Positions 1 to 8,240 of a stretch of DNA of 64,000 bases are shown piece after piece. Location: NCBI RefSeq assembly GCF_004683905.1, contig NZ_CP038438.1, positions 4,340,001-4,404,000 on the forward strand. The letters run 5' to 3'. Source of the stretch: Pseudomonas fluorescens (GTDB taxonomy: Bacteria; Pseudomonadota; Gammaproteobacteria; Pseudomonadales; Pseudomonadaceae). The stretch's first letter is position 1; every line of letters starts with the position of its first letter. Under the pieces are notes generated by a model. That model worked only from the letters and a program-made list of their open reading frames with translations, was not told the DNA's origin and did no database searches. The position numbers and the translations under genes were made by a program.

Positions 1-23
1 GACGCAACATCCTCGGGGCAAGT

Positions 24-839
24 TCAGCCGTTGGTTTGTCTGGCCTTGGCGCGCATTTTATCGGCCATGGTGGTCATTTCGTTGTAGATCAGTTGCGGGT
101 TCTTCTGTTTGATCGCCCAGGCCATGCGCCCCTGCTCGTGCGGCAGGATCATGAATTCGCCGGCAGCCACTTGCTGGTAGATATAGTCTGCAATGTCGGC
201 AGCCGTGATCGGCGAACTTTCCAGCAACTTGCCGACTTGGGCTTTCATGGCCGGGGTCGGGCCACGGAACGAGTCGAGCAAGTTGGTCTGGAAGAACGAC
301 GGGCAGACCACATGCACGCTGACTTCCTGCTGCGCCAGTTCGATCAGCAAACTTTCCGACAGCGCCACTACACCGGCCTTGGCCACGTTGTAGTTGCTCA
401 TCGCCGGGCCTTGCATCAGTGCAGCCATCGAAGCGATGTTGATGATCTTGCCTTTGCTCTGTTCGAGCAGCGGCAGGAACGCCTTGCAGCCCTTGACCAC
501 CCCCATCAGGTTGATCGCGATCTGCCAGTCCCAATCCTCCAGCGACAGTTCGCTGAAGAATCCGCCGGACGCCACACCGGCGTTGTTGACGATGACATCG
601 ATACCGCCGAGCTTCACCTCGCAAGCCTGGGCAAACGCGGTGAGCTGGCTGTAGTCACGCACATCGCAACGTTGGGTGAAACCGTCACCACCGGCCTCGC
701 GCACCAGCTTCAGGGTTTCCTGCAGGCCAGCTTCGCTGACGTCGGACAAGGCCAGCTGCCAGCCTTCACGCGCCCAGCGCAGCGCGATTTCGCGACCCAA
801 ACCTGAGCCCGCACCCGTGATCATCATGCGATTTTGCAT
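24..839 (-). CDS. Short-chain dehydrogenase/reductase (SDR) family oxidoreductase
   Basis: Classical SDR of 271 aa. The cofactor motif TGAGSGLG lies at residues 8-15, NNAG near residue 85, and the Ser-Tyr-Lys catalytic set near S137, Y150 and K154 (NYNVAK). It would reduce a carbonyl or oxidise an alcohol with NAD(P)H; the substrate cannot be told from the sequence. The start at 839 places the Rossmann motif at the usual distance from the N-terminus; an in-frame extension to 911 adds 24 residues without family character. It stands alone, divergent from the small gene at 1169. Family certain, role unknown. Confidence 0.88.
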   Translation of the reverse strand: MQNRMMITGAGSGLGREIALRWAREGWQLALSDVSEAGLQETLKLVREAGGDGFTQRCDVRDYSQLTAFAQACEVKLGGIDVIVNNAGVASGGFFSELSLEDWDWQIAINLMGVVKGCKAFLPLLEQSKGKIINIASMAALMQGPAMSNYNVAKAGVVALSESLLIELAQQEVSVHVVCPSFFQTNLLDSFRGPTPAMKAQVGKLLESSPITAADIADYIYQQVAAGEFMILPHEQGRMAWAIKQKNPQLIYNEMTTMADKMRAKARQTNG

Positions 840-1168
840 AGCAGACAGCCTTGTTGTTCCGTAGGAGATGCACGGAGTGTAGCGAAGGAACACTGGCCAC
901 CCACGCTCCATCAGATTGCTGAATACAGGATCAAAAGATCGCAGCCTGCGGCAGCGCCTACATGAATTCCCTGTAGGAGCTGCCGAAGGCTGCGATCTTT
1001 TGATCTCGCGCTTTAAAGGAAATAAACGAGTAATCCAAATACATTAAAAAAACATTGAATTTTCTTTCATCCGCACCGGTCGGAATTTGTAAGCCGTCTG
1101 GAATTAGTTAGCCTCCAGTCGCCCTTGAACACCAAGTCTTCTCGAACGCTATAAACAAGGAAATCGAC
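840..1168. other. Gene-free stretch with repeat pair and short direct repeat
   Basis: No gene is supported here. The stretch holds a Pseudomonas interspersed inverted repeat (929-1005) and, nearer the small gene at 1169, two direct copies of GGAATT(T/A)GT(A/T)AGCC at 1082-1095 and 1100-1113, 18 bases apart start to start. The direct repeat may be a regulatory site for the gene at 1169; no standard promoter is convincing. Confidence 0.5.
929..1005. repeat. Interspersed inverted repeat (GTAGGAGCTGCCGAAGGCTGCGATC type)
   Basis: Two inverted copies of a roughly 34-base unit, GATCAAAAGATCGCAGCC... at 929-962 and ...GGCTGCGATCTTTTGATC at 972-1005, face each other over about 10 bases. This unit is a familiar intergenic repeat of fluorescent pseudomonads. 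The two copies can form one long hairpin. Confidence 0.8.
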
Positions 1169-1321
1169 ATGGGCACAATTCTTATCATTATCCTGATCCT
1201 GTTGCTGATCGGTGGTCTGCCGGTCTTCCCGCACTCCAGAAGTTGGGGTTATGGTCCTTCGGGCATTATCGGCGTGGTGTTGGTGGTGCTGTTGGTCTTG
1301 CTGTTACTTGGCAGGATATAA
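1169..1321 (+). CDS. Small hydrophobic membrane protein, DUF3309 type
   Basis: A 50-residue protein made of two hydrophobic segments (about residues 3-20 and 32-48) joined by a short polar turn with the motif LPVFPHSRSWGYGPSG. This is the layout of the DUF3309 family of tiny inner-membrane proteins, function unknown. The start ATG at 1169 follows an AAGGAAAT-like ribosome site. An intrinsic terminator follows directly after the stop. In other bacteria such genes are often stress- or stationary-phase-linked; that link is inference here. Confidence 0.8.
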   Translation: MGTILIIILILLLIGGLPVFPHSRSWGYGPSGIIGVVLVVLLVLLLLGRI

Positions 1322-1333
1322 AACCCCAAGACA

Positions 1334-1364
1334 AAAAAAAGAGGCCCTCAGGGGCCTCTTTTTT
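1334..1364. terminator. Bidirectional intrinsic terminator
   Basis: AAAAGAGGCCCC-type stem (GAGGCCCC/GGGGCCTC with a three-base loop) flanked by A and T runs. It lies between the convergent DUF3309 gene and the LtaS-type gene and can end transcripts from both. Confidence 0.85.
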
Positions 1365-1378
1365 ATGCAGCGGTTTTA

Positions 1379-3472
1379 TCAGTCCGGCTTGCCGTTGATC
1401 ACACCGGCGGTGTTGTCCATCAGGCTCTTGGTCGCCGTTTGCAAGAACGCTTCCAGCTTGAGCTTCAGTTCGGCGGTACGCGGTGCGTCCGGAATGATCT
1501 CGGCAGAAGGGTTCGCGCCCAGTTGGTACTGGTAGATTTTCGGCGCCATTTCCTTCTCTTTCGGCAGCACCAGGATCTGGTCGGCGGTGACGATGGCAGT
1601 GGTCTGCTCGCTACCCGACGGCTTGATCACACCGAAACCGGTGTCGCCGGCCGGCAGGTTGAGCAGGTCGCGGCCCCAGCACTGGTGACGCACTTCGCCA
1701 CCCAGACGGCCCATGATGGTCGGCACGATGTCGATCTGCGTACCCACGGTGTGGTCACGGGTGCCGAATTTTTCCTGAATGCCCGGGGCGATCATCAGCA
1801 TCGGCACGTTGAAGCGGCCCAGGTCCATTTCGGTGATCTGGCGTTCGTTGCCGAAACCGTGGTCACCGACGATGACGAACAGGGTTTCCTTGAAGTACGG
1901 CTCTTTACGCGCCTTCTCGAAGAACTGACCCAGTGCCCAGTCGGCGTAACGCATGGCAGTCAGGTGTTCGTTGAGGCTGCCACGATCAGTCACGCGCTCG
2001 ACCGGCAATGGCGTCGGCAAGGCGTACGGCGTGTGGTTGGACAGGGTTTGCAGCAGCGCGTAGAACGGCTTGCCGTTTTCCCGTGCCTTCAGCTCCTGCA
2101 GACCACGGTCGAACATGTCCTGGTCGGACACGCCCCAGGTCGGATCGGAGAACACCGGATTGACGAAGTCGTTACGACCCACGAAGTTGGTCATGCCCTG
2201 GTTGCTGAAGAAGCCCGACTGGTTGTCCCAGGCGAAGTCGCCGTTGTAGACATACACGTCGTCATACTTGCGCGCGCTGAGCAGCTGCGGCAGACCGGAC
2301 AGCTTGTGGCTGCCTTCCGGGGTCTGCATCAGGTATTCGAAACCTGGCAGGTTCGGGAAGCACGCCATGGTCGCAAACATGCCCTGGTGGGTATGGGTGC
2401 CGTTGGAGAAGAAGCGGTCGAACAGCAGGCCTTCCTTCGACAGTTTGTCGAGGTAAGGTGTGATGTTGCCCGGTGCGCCCAGGGCGCCGACCGAGTGACC
2501 GGCCATGCTTTCCATCAGGATCACGACAACGTTCTTGATCGGCAGGGTCTTGTCGGCCGGCGGCGTGTAGTCACGACGCACGGCAGCGATGTCGGCATCG
2601 ACCAGTTTGTCGTCCGGCATCACCAGCATCTCGCGCACCACTTTCTGCGCCTGTTCCTGCGGCAGCGTGGCTTTCCAGATGTTGTTGCGATCCTCGCCCA
2701 TGCGGTCCTTGGCGGCGGCGATCAGCGACAGCGTGCCGTTGAGACCCAACTGGTTGGCGAAGTTCGATTCGGTGGTGTACACGTCCCCCCAACGCAGCGG
2801 CGGGCCCTGACGCAGGGTGCCACGTGCGGCTACGACGCAGATCAGCAGGCAGACCACGAACACTGCCAGGCGGGTGTACCACGGCGCCACCTGACGGGTG
2901 CCGACGTTGCCACCGCTGAACGGGCCGCGTGGACGGGTCGCACGGTCGGCGCCCTTGAAGGCCAGGGTCAGGATCACGGTGCCGATGACCCACGCCAGCA
3001 GGTAACGCACTACCGGGAAACCGTACCAGAGCATGCTCATCACGGTTTTCGGGTCTTCCTTCACGTACTGGAACACCAGGCCGTTGAGGCGCTGGTGGAA
3101 CTCGCGGTAGAAATCCATTTCCATCAGGCCGAGGAACAGCGCGATGCTCGACGCCACGGTCAGCCACAGACGGAAGAAGCCACGCGCAGCCATCGCCCGC
3201 GCACTGAACAGTGCCAGCAGCAGCGGAACGCAGACGTAGACCACCAGGCGCAGGTCGAAACGCAGGCCGTTGGCGAAGGCTTCGAGGAAGGTCGAAGCCG
3301 GGGTATCGAGGATCATCTCGCGGTTGTAGACCAGCAGCGCGAGGCGCAGCACGGAAAACATCACCATCATGACCAGGGCACACAGCAGCGTGTAGGCCAG
3401 ATGCGATTTGACGGTCGGTTGCAGCAGGCGAGTGGAAGATCGCTGCTGATTCAGGGCGTCCGGGTTTGCCAT
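1379..3472 (-). CDS. LTA synthase-like phosphoglycerol transferase (sulfatase-fold membrane enzyme)
   Basis: Inner-membrane protein of 697 aa: about five hydrophobic segments in the first 220 residues, then a large periplasmic alkaline-phosphatase/sulfatase-fold domain (about 270-650). Family motifs visible are VVVILMESMAGHS (metal-binding Glu), SNGTHTHQGMFAT (nucleophile Thr region) and VIVGDHGFGNER (metal-binding Asp-His). LtaS/OpgB relatives transfer phosphoglycerol from phosphatidylglycerol; in a Gram-negative the acceptor is probably periplasmic glucan or a similar glycan, which is inference. Monocistronic, with a terminator at 1334-1364. Confidence 0.87.
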   Translation of the reverse strand: MANPDALNQQRSSTRLLQPTVKSHLAYTLLCALVMMVMFSVLRLALLVYNREMILDTPASTFLEAFANGLRFDLRLVVYVCVPLLLALFSARAMAARGFFRLWLTVASSIALFLGLMEMDFYREFHQRLNGLVFQYVKEDPKTVMSMLWYGFPVVRYLLAWVIGTVILTLAFKGADRATRPRGPFSGGNVGTRQVAPWYTRLAVFVVCLLICVVAARGTLRQGPPLRWGDVYTTESNFANQLGLNGTLSLIAAAKDRMGEDRNNIWKATLPQEQAQKVVREMLVMPDDKLVDADIAAVRRDYTPPADKTLPIKNVVVILMESMAGHSVGALGAPGNITPYLDKLSKEGLLFDRFFSNGTHTHQGMFATMACFPNLPGFEYLMQTPEGSHKLSGLPQLLSARKYDDVYVYNGDFAWDNQSGFFSNQGMTNFVGRNDFVNPVFSDPTWGVSDQDMFDRGLQELKARENGKPFYALLQTLSNHTPYALPTPLPVERVTDRGSLNEHLTAMRYADWALGQFFEKARKEPYFKETLFVIVGDHGFGNERQITEMDLGRFNVPMLMIAPGIQEKFGTRDHTVGTQIDIVPTIMGRLGGEVRHQCWGRDLLNLPAGDTGFGVIKPSGSEQTTAIVTADQILVLPKEKEMAPKIYQYQLGANPSAEIIPDAPRTAELKLKLEAFLQTATKSLMDNTAGVINGKPD

Positions 3473-3735
3473 GTCGTTTTAGGACCCATTGGAAGTTGAA
3501 GTTGCAAAATACAGCGGCGCCATGCCCTCTTTTGGCCATTCCAGGCCCCGGGGCGTGCGCGGTGCGCAAATGTTGCACGATCAACGGCAGCATTGCCATT
3601 GATTACTGCCCCATTGCCCGACTCTTTCATACAAGCATTCGGACGGGGGACAAACCGAGTTGCGCGGGCGAATTGTCTGGAACACTTTGTGAAAATTTCG
3701 TCCAACGCATATCTGGAAACACAATATAACGACAA

Positions 3736-3768
3736 AACAAAACGCCCCGATTCGGTCGGGGCGTTTTG
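3736..3768 (-). terminator. Intrinsic terminator after the START-domain gene
   Basis: Stem AACGCCCCGA/TCGGGGCGTT around a TTCGG-like loop, followed on the minus strand by TTTTGTTTTG. It lies 16 bases past the stop codon of the START-domain gene. Confidence 0.85.
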
Positions 3769-3784
3769 CTGTCAGCGCGAAGAA

Positions 3785-4390
3785 TTACTTCTCGGCGCGT
3801 TCTTTCAGGGACTTCAGCGTATTGAACGGCGCATCGACCACGAACTTGTTGGCGATCACGCTCGGCACGCTGCCGCCGGGCTCAGTGTGCACCTGATAGG
3901 TCACTTCGACTTGATCACCTTTGGGTACGAACTTCCAGAACCCTTTGACCTGAGCGACACGGACAAAGCCTTTCTCTTCGGGAAGGTACTTCGGCACGCC
4001 TTCGAGGTTGCGGGTCAGGCTGCCATCGGCGCCCTCAACGGTGGTGATGTGCAACACCGAATCACGTGGGGTCACTGGCCACGGCGTATTGAACTGGGTA
4101 TAGGTCCAGCTCTGATCGCCCTCGTGCTTGAGCAGTTTCTGGGTTTTGCATTCGTGAATCCAGGCGCAGGCTCCGGCCACGTCTTCCTGCAAGGCACGCA
4201 GTTTGGCAACGGTGGTCTTCATCAGGGCAACCCCCTGATAGGACTTGTAATCGGAACCCGGCACTTCGGCCAGCGAGACCTTGATCCCGTCCTGTTCCTT
4301 GGCGACCTTCCAGTCTTCGGCCTGAGCCATCGAAGTAGCCAGCACAGCGGTCAAACCACACAACACAGCGATACGATGCAGCGAACCCAT
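3785..4390 (-). CDS. START domain-containing protein (secreted)
   Basis: 201 aa with a clear signal peptide (residues 1-22, ending ATSMAQA) and then a START/SRPBCC-like lipid-binding fold: EDWKVAKEQDGIKVSLAEVPGS at its start, ITTVEGADGSL and WKFVPKGDQVEVTY later. Such periplasmic START proteins probably bind a hydrophobic ligand; the ligand is unknown. Start 4390 is chosen for the signal peptide. The YkgJ-type gene lies 41 bases upstream on the same strand, so the two may form one transcript ended at 3736-3768. Confidence 0.85.
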   Translation of the reverse strand: MGSLHRIAVLCGLTAVLATSMAQAEDWKVAKEQDGIKVSLAEVPGSDYKSYQGVALMKTTVAKLRALQEDVAGACAWIHECKTQKLLKHEGDQSWTYTQFNTPWPVTPRDSVLHITTVEGADGSLTRNLEGVPKYLPEEKGFVRVAQVKGFWKFVPKGDQVEVTYQVHTEPGGSVPSVIANKFVVDAPFNTLKSLKERAEK

Positions 4391-4431
4391 AGTCTTATTC
4401 CTTATTGTTGAAGTTCCGTTCGTTTGACACA

Positions 4432-4686
4432 TCACGCCGCCGTCATCTGCTCCCACCAGCCGATCAGTTTGATCGCTTCCTCGGAGCTGCTGCCACAGAC
4501 TTCGACATCGGCGGCAAATCCTGAACAGACCGCCGGACGCTCCGGCTGACCGAAAATGCTGCACAGGTTTTCGACCGAGAGTTGCACGCAACGTTCGCCG
4601 GCAGGTTTGCCGTTGGGCATGCCCGGAATGGCAGAGCTGATGGAAGGGGCAATGCAGCAAGCGCCACAGCCTTCACGGCATTTCAT
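4432..4686 (-). CDS. YkgJ-family cysteine cluster protein
   Basis: 84 aa, start MKCREGCGACC. Cysteines are arranged as CxxxCxxCC near the N-terminus, followed by C-rich segments around CVQLSVENLC and CSGF. This is the YkgJ / UPF0153 pattern thought to bind zinc or an iron-sulfur cluster; function is not known. It lies just upstream of the START-domain gene on the same strand. Confidence 0.82.
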   Translation of the reverse strand: MKCREGCGACCIAPSISSAIPGMPNGKPAGERCVQLSVENLCSIFGQPERPAVCSGFAADVEVCGSSSEEAIKLIGWWEQMTAA

Positions 4687-4851
4687 GACGAGCAAGTCCT
4701 CGTGACGGGCAATGTGTTAAAGAGACACGGACAGAGTAACCGCTAAAACGGTTGTTTCAAATTCCCTGGACCGGGGTTTTTACCGATAACTGAATGTGAC
4801 TGACCAGTCTCCGACAAAGCGTCTGGTTCGCGGGTCACGGCTCGATTGAAT

Positions 4852-5346
4852 TTATTGCTTGAACTCGAAATCCAGCGCAGCGCCTTCAATATCGCGGCGC
4901 TCTTCGTTGCGCAGTTGCAACTGCATTTCGTTGCTGAGCAGGCGGCCGTTGAGCTGGAAGCCGCTGTTCTTCTCGCCGAACATCTGCGGCAGGATCGCCT
5001 CGTGTTTGGGCATCGACACAGTACCGGCAGGTTTGAGTTGCTGAACCATGTCTTTGGGCAGGCTCAGATCCAGTTTGGCCGGCGGCAGTCTGGTTTTAGC
5101 CACCTCACTGGCCGATTTCGACTTGGAAGCGACCGGGGGACGCTTCTTCACCGGGGCGGCTTTCTTCTGTGAGGCTTTCTTAGCCGGTGCTTTTTTATCC
5201 GCAACGGCTTTTTTGCTCGCGGCCGATTTGCTTGCCGGAGTGGACGTTGCGGGCTTTTCCTGAACGGCAGCTGCCATGACACCGGGCGCATGGCCCATCG
5301 TCAACACACCAAGCAAAATCCAGACAGCAGGCAAAATCGCTTTCAT
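4852..5346 (-). CDS. Secreted Lys/Ala/Pro-rich hypothetical protein
   Basis: 164 aa. Residues 1-28 form a signal peptide (hydrophobic core AVWILLGVLTMG). Residues 32-85 are a low-complexity Lys/Ala/Ser/Pro stretch with repeats such as KKAVADKKAPAKKASQKK, resembling histone-like or IF-2-like tails, and the C-terminal 80 residues are mixed and charged. I do not recognise a catalytic domain. Related Pseudomonas proteins have been labelled 'translation initiation factor 2' only because of the Ala/Lys tail, which is misleading for an exported protein. Single gene. Confidence 0.7.
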   Translation of the reverse strand: MKAILPAVWILLGVLTMGHAPGVMAAAVQEKPATSTPASKSAASKKAVADKKAPAKKASQKKAAPVKKRPPVASKSKSASEVAKTRLPPAKLDLSLPKDMVQQLKPAGTVSMPKHEAILPQMFGEKNSGFQLNGRLLSNEMQLQLRNEERRDIEGAALDFEFKQ

Positions 5347-5424
5347 GAGCCCCACAACACTAACGGCAGAGGGCCATATGCTCGCCTGTTGAGTGTCACA
5401 AGACAAGCACGGTGCGCCACTCGT

Positions 5425-6864
5425 TCAGAAACCGCCTGCGGTTTCCTGACACAGTTGAGTCGCCAGCAAACCGAGGGTCATCAGCGCCCTTTCCGCCTCG
5501 CGATTCCACGGCGTGCCGCAGTTCAGGCGGATGCAGTGGTTGAACTGCTCGGTATTACTGAAGATCAGCCCCGGCGCAATACTGATGCCCTGCTGCAAGG
5601 CGCGGACGTGCAATTCCTGGGTATTGACCCTGCCCGGCAGACTCACCCAGAGGATGAAACCGCCCGTGGGCCGGGTCATTTGCGTGCCTTCGGGGAAGTA
5701 CTGCTGCACCGCCAGCTGAAATGCGCTGAGGTTTTTTCGGTATTCCTGGCGGATGTACCGTAAATGCCGGTCATAACCGCCATTTTCCAGATAAGCGGCA
5801 ATCGCCATTTGCGTGACGCTGCACGCCGAATGCGTGGTGAAGGTCTGCAGACGCTGGATTTCCTGCTGATACTTGCCGGCGATCATCCAGCCGACCCGCA
5901 CGCCCGGCGACAAGGTCTTGGAAAAACTCGAGCAGTAAATCACCCGGTCCAGCCGATCGTAGGCCTTGAGGGCTTTGGTGCGGCCCTGTTCGAACATCAA
6001 CTCGCCATAGATGTCGTCTTCGACGATCTGGATATCGAAGTCCGAGGCCAGACGCAGCAATTGTTTCTGCCGTTCTTCCGGCATGGTGCCACCCAGCGGA
6101 TTGCTCAGCCGGGTGGTCAGCACCAGCGCCTTGATTGACCATTGGTTCGCCGCCAGTTGCAAGGCTTCCAGGCTCATGCCGGTGGCCGGGTCGCTGGGAA
6201 TCTCGATCACTTTCAGGCCCAGCAGGTCGGCCAGTTGCAGCAGGCCGTAATAGGTTGGCGATTCGGCGGCGATCAGATCACCCGGACGGGTCAGCACCCG
6301 CAGCGACATCTGCAAAGCATCGACGCAACCGTGGGTGATCACCACTTCCGACGGATCGACGACGACCCCGGCATCGCGCATGCGGATCGCCACTTGCCGA
6401 CGCAGCGGTTCGAAACCCGGGCTGAACATGTAACTGAACGCGCGCGGACTATGGAAACGGGTGACCTTGGCCAGTTGTTGATGCAGCGCGCGCACCGGGA
6501 GGTAATCGACACTCGGCACCGCAGCGCCCAACGGGAACACCCCTTCGCGCCGCGATTCGACCAACACTTGCTGAATGATGCTGGCGCGGGTGACCAGGCC
6601 TGGCCGCTCGACCCGGGCGATGTCCGGGGTCGGCGCCGTCAGTGCCGGGGTCTGGTGCACGTAGTAACCGGACTGCGGCCGTGCACGGATCAGGCCCTGA
6701 TCTTCGAGGTTGGCGTAAGCCTGCAACACCGTTGCATGGCTGACATTGAGCTGCGAACTCATCTTGCGCACCGACGGCACGCGTTCTCCGGGCTGATAGA
6801 CACCGCGCCGGATGTCTTCCGCCAGCTGTTGAGCAATACGTTGGTAGAGCAAGAGGTTGGTCAT
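5425..6864 (-). CDS. MocR-type regulator (GntR wHTH fused to PLP aminotransferase fold)
   Basis: 479 aa. Residues 1-70 are a GntR winged helix (LAEDIRRGVYQPGERVPSVRKMS, QLNVSHATVLQAYANLE). Residues about 110-470 are a type I aminotransferase fold with the PLP aspartate region IQIVEDDIYGEL and the Schiff-base lysine in SSFSKTLSPGVRVGW. MocR proteins sense PLP or an amino acid ligand and control one or a few target genes. No divergent target sits beside it, so autoregulation or a distant target is likely. Candidate operator repeats lie just upstream at 6915-6991. Confidence 0.9.
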   Translation of the reverse strand: MTNLLLYQRIAQQLAEDIRRGVYQPGERVPSVRKMSSQLNVSHATVLQAYANLEDQGLIRARPQSGYYVHQTPALTAPTPDIARVERPGLVTRASIIQQVLVESRREGVFPLGAAVPSVDYLPVRALHQQLAKVTRFHSPRAFSYMFSPGFEPLRRQVAIRMRDAGVVVDPSEVVITHGCVDALQMSLRVLTRPGDLIAAESPTYYGLLQLADLLGLKVIEIPSDPATGMSLEALQLAANQWSIKALVLTTRLSNPLGGTMPEERQKQLLRLASDFDIQIVEDDIYGELMFEQGRTKALKAYDRLDRVIYCSSFSKTLSPGVRVGWMIAGKYQQEIQRLQTFTTHSACSVTQMAIAAYLENGGYDRHLRYIRQEYRKNLSAFQLAVQQYFPEGTQMTRPTGGFILWVSLPGRVNTQELHVRALQQGISIAPGLIFSNTEQFNHCIRLNCGTPWNREAERALMTLGLLATQLCQETAGGF

Positions 6865-6914
6865 GACGCAGCACTCGATTTCACGGGCATTTTATTCTTG
6901 TGTGAAACAATACC

Positions 6915-6991
6915 GGAACAGTTTAGAAGTGTACTGGGACAGTTGCCACCATAGTCGACCGTACAGTGCAGTGTCAGCTACAACTGTACGG
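6915..6991. promoter_or_regulatory. Candidate MocR operator region (repeats)
   Basis: Upstream of the MocR gene lie two direct copies of GG(A/G)ACAGTT (6915-6923 and 6937-6945, 22 bases apart) and a perfect 9-base inverted repeat CCGTACAGT / ACTGTACGG (6959-6967 and 6983-6991). All share the core ACAGT. Direct repeats about two helical turns apart are typical of MocR operators such as those of GabR and PdxR. Assignment to this regulator is inference from position. Confidence 0.55.
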
Positions 6992-7014
6992 ATTTGCGCG
7001 CTATTCGACAGACG

Positions 7015-7053
7015 TAAAAAAGCCCGGCGCTGCATGACAGGCCGGGCTTTCCA
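7015..7053 (-). terminator. Intrinsic terminator of the SBP-DUF4398-OmpA operon
   Basis: Stem AGCCCGGC/GCCGGGCT around GCTGCATGACAG, followed on the minus strand by a run of six T. It lies directly after the OmpA-family gene. Confidence 0.85.
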
Positions 7054-7065
7054 GAGACGCAGCCC

Positions 7066-7878
7066 TCAGCGGGCGGCGCCGAGCTGGCCTTTTTCGTCGG
7101 AAAACACAATTTCCACCCGACGGTTCTGTGCCCGCCCGCGCTCGGAAGCGTTGGCGTCCACCGGGTACTCGTCGCCGTAACCTTCGACCTGAATGCGCTT
7201 GTCCTCAATTCCGAGGTCCATCAACACATCGGCCACCGCTTGCGCGCGATCACGCGACAGCTTGAGGTTTTCCTGTTTGCCACCGGTGCTGTCGGTGTAG
7301 CCCTCGATACGCACCACGCGTTTCGGGTTGAGCTGCAGGAACTGCACGATCTTCAACACCACGCGATTGGCCGAGTTCTTCAGCTCCGCCTCGCCAGTAT
7401 CGAACAGCACGTCACCGAGGGTCATCACCAGACCGCGATCGGTTTGCGTGGTGGCCAGCGCGACGATCTGCTCTTCGAGCCACTTGCCCTGCTGCTGCAC
7501 GCTCAGCAGTTTGGACTCGCGCAGGGCCAGTTGCAGGCGTTGACGCTCCAGCTCAAGCTTCGCCGCACGCTCTTCGTTGAGCACCAGATTGGTGTGTTCG
7601 CGGGCGATTTCGCTGTAACGCTGACTCAGGTAGGCGTAATGCGCGACATCCCAGCCGCTGCCCCAATAGGTCGACAGGCGATCGGCACGGGCCAGCGATT
7701 CACCGGCGCGGATCACGTCCTTGGGCGCGATACGCAGCACATTGGAATCTTCCTTGACCTTCTGGAAGTCGCTGCTGGCCTGCTGCAAGGCGGCTTCGCT
7801 GTGTTGACCGGCGCAACCGTAGAGGCTTGCACAACCGGCCAGAATCAACCCGCCGAGGGCTTTGGACTTGAGGCTCAT
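7066..7878 (-). CDS. DUF4398-OmpA lipoprotein
   Basis: 270 aa outer-membrane or periplasmic lipoprotein with lipobox-like LAGC/LYGC at residues 14-22. Residues 27-120 are a DUF4398-type helical region (AALQQASSDFQKVK, ARADRLSTYWG) that continues as a coiled coil rich in Glu, Arg and Leu. Residues 150-265 are an OmpA-like peptidoglycan-binding domain (DVLFDTGEAELK, VRIEGYTDSTGGKQENLKLS, VEGYGDEYPVD, NRRVEIVF). It should tether envelope to peptidoglycan. It overlaps the DUF4398 gene by 4 bases, so the two are translated together, and both contain DUF4398. Confidence 0.9.
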   Translation of the reverse strand: MSLKSKALGGLILAGCASLYGCAGQHSEAALQQASSDFQKVKEDSNVLRIAPKDVIRAGESLARADRLSTYWGSGWDVAHYAYLSQRYSEIAREHTNLVLNEERAAKLELERQRLQLALRESKLLSVQQQGKWLEEQIVALATTQTDRGLVMTLGDVLFDTGEAELKNSANRVVLKIVQFLQLNPKRVVRIEGYTDSTGGKQENLKLSRDRAQAVADVLMDLGIEDKRIQVEGYGDEYPVDANASERGRAQNRRVEIVFSDEKGQLGAAR

Positions 7879-8231
7879 TGGGCATCTCCCAGTTGCTTGC
7901 GCAGACGGATGATGCGGGTGTTGAGCACGTTCAGTTGCTCTTCGCTCTTTTGCGTCAACACCTTGGCTTCTGCCAGACGTGCGTCCAGCTCGGCCTGTTC
8001 GGCGCGCATGCGGGCGTTCTTGAAAGACTCGTCGGTCATGTTGCCCTTGGCCCGGTTGAACTTGTCTTCGGCCAGTTTCATTTCCGGCAGTTCATCGGCG
8101 GTCGCACCGACAGCTTTGGCCTGGGTGATGGCCTGCTCGGTCAAACGCATTTGCTCATTGGGCGCAGGATCGTTGGCGCAGCCGGCCAGGGCCAGAACGG
8201 CCATGGCCGCGAAAAGAGGTCGAATACTCAC
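7875..8231 (-). CDS. DUF4398 lipoprotein
   Basis: 118 aa. Signal peptide with lipobox LAGC (cysteine near residue 18), followed by an alpha-helical DUF4398 region (ADELPEMKLAEDKFNRAKGN, MRAEQAELDARLAEAKVL). Probably a short periplasmic coiled-coil lipoprotein. The next gene downstream carries the same domain plus OmpA, so the pair probably associates. Overlaps that gene by 4 bases and starts 9 bases after the solute-binding gene ends. Confidence 0.87.
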   Translation of the reverse strand: MSIRPLFAAMAVLALAGCANDPAPNEQMRLTEQAITQAKAVGATADELPEMKLAEDKFNRAKGNMTDESFKNARMRAEQAELDARLAEAKVLTQKSEEQLNVLNTRIIRLRKQLGDAQ

Positions 8232-8240
8232 TAAGAATCC

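Noticed and set aside
1439..3499. A long open frame on the plus strand opposite the LtaS-type gene.
   Set aside because: Antisense mirror with His/Gln/Arg-rich low-complexity product; no ribosome site and no family motif.
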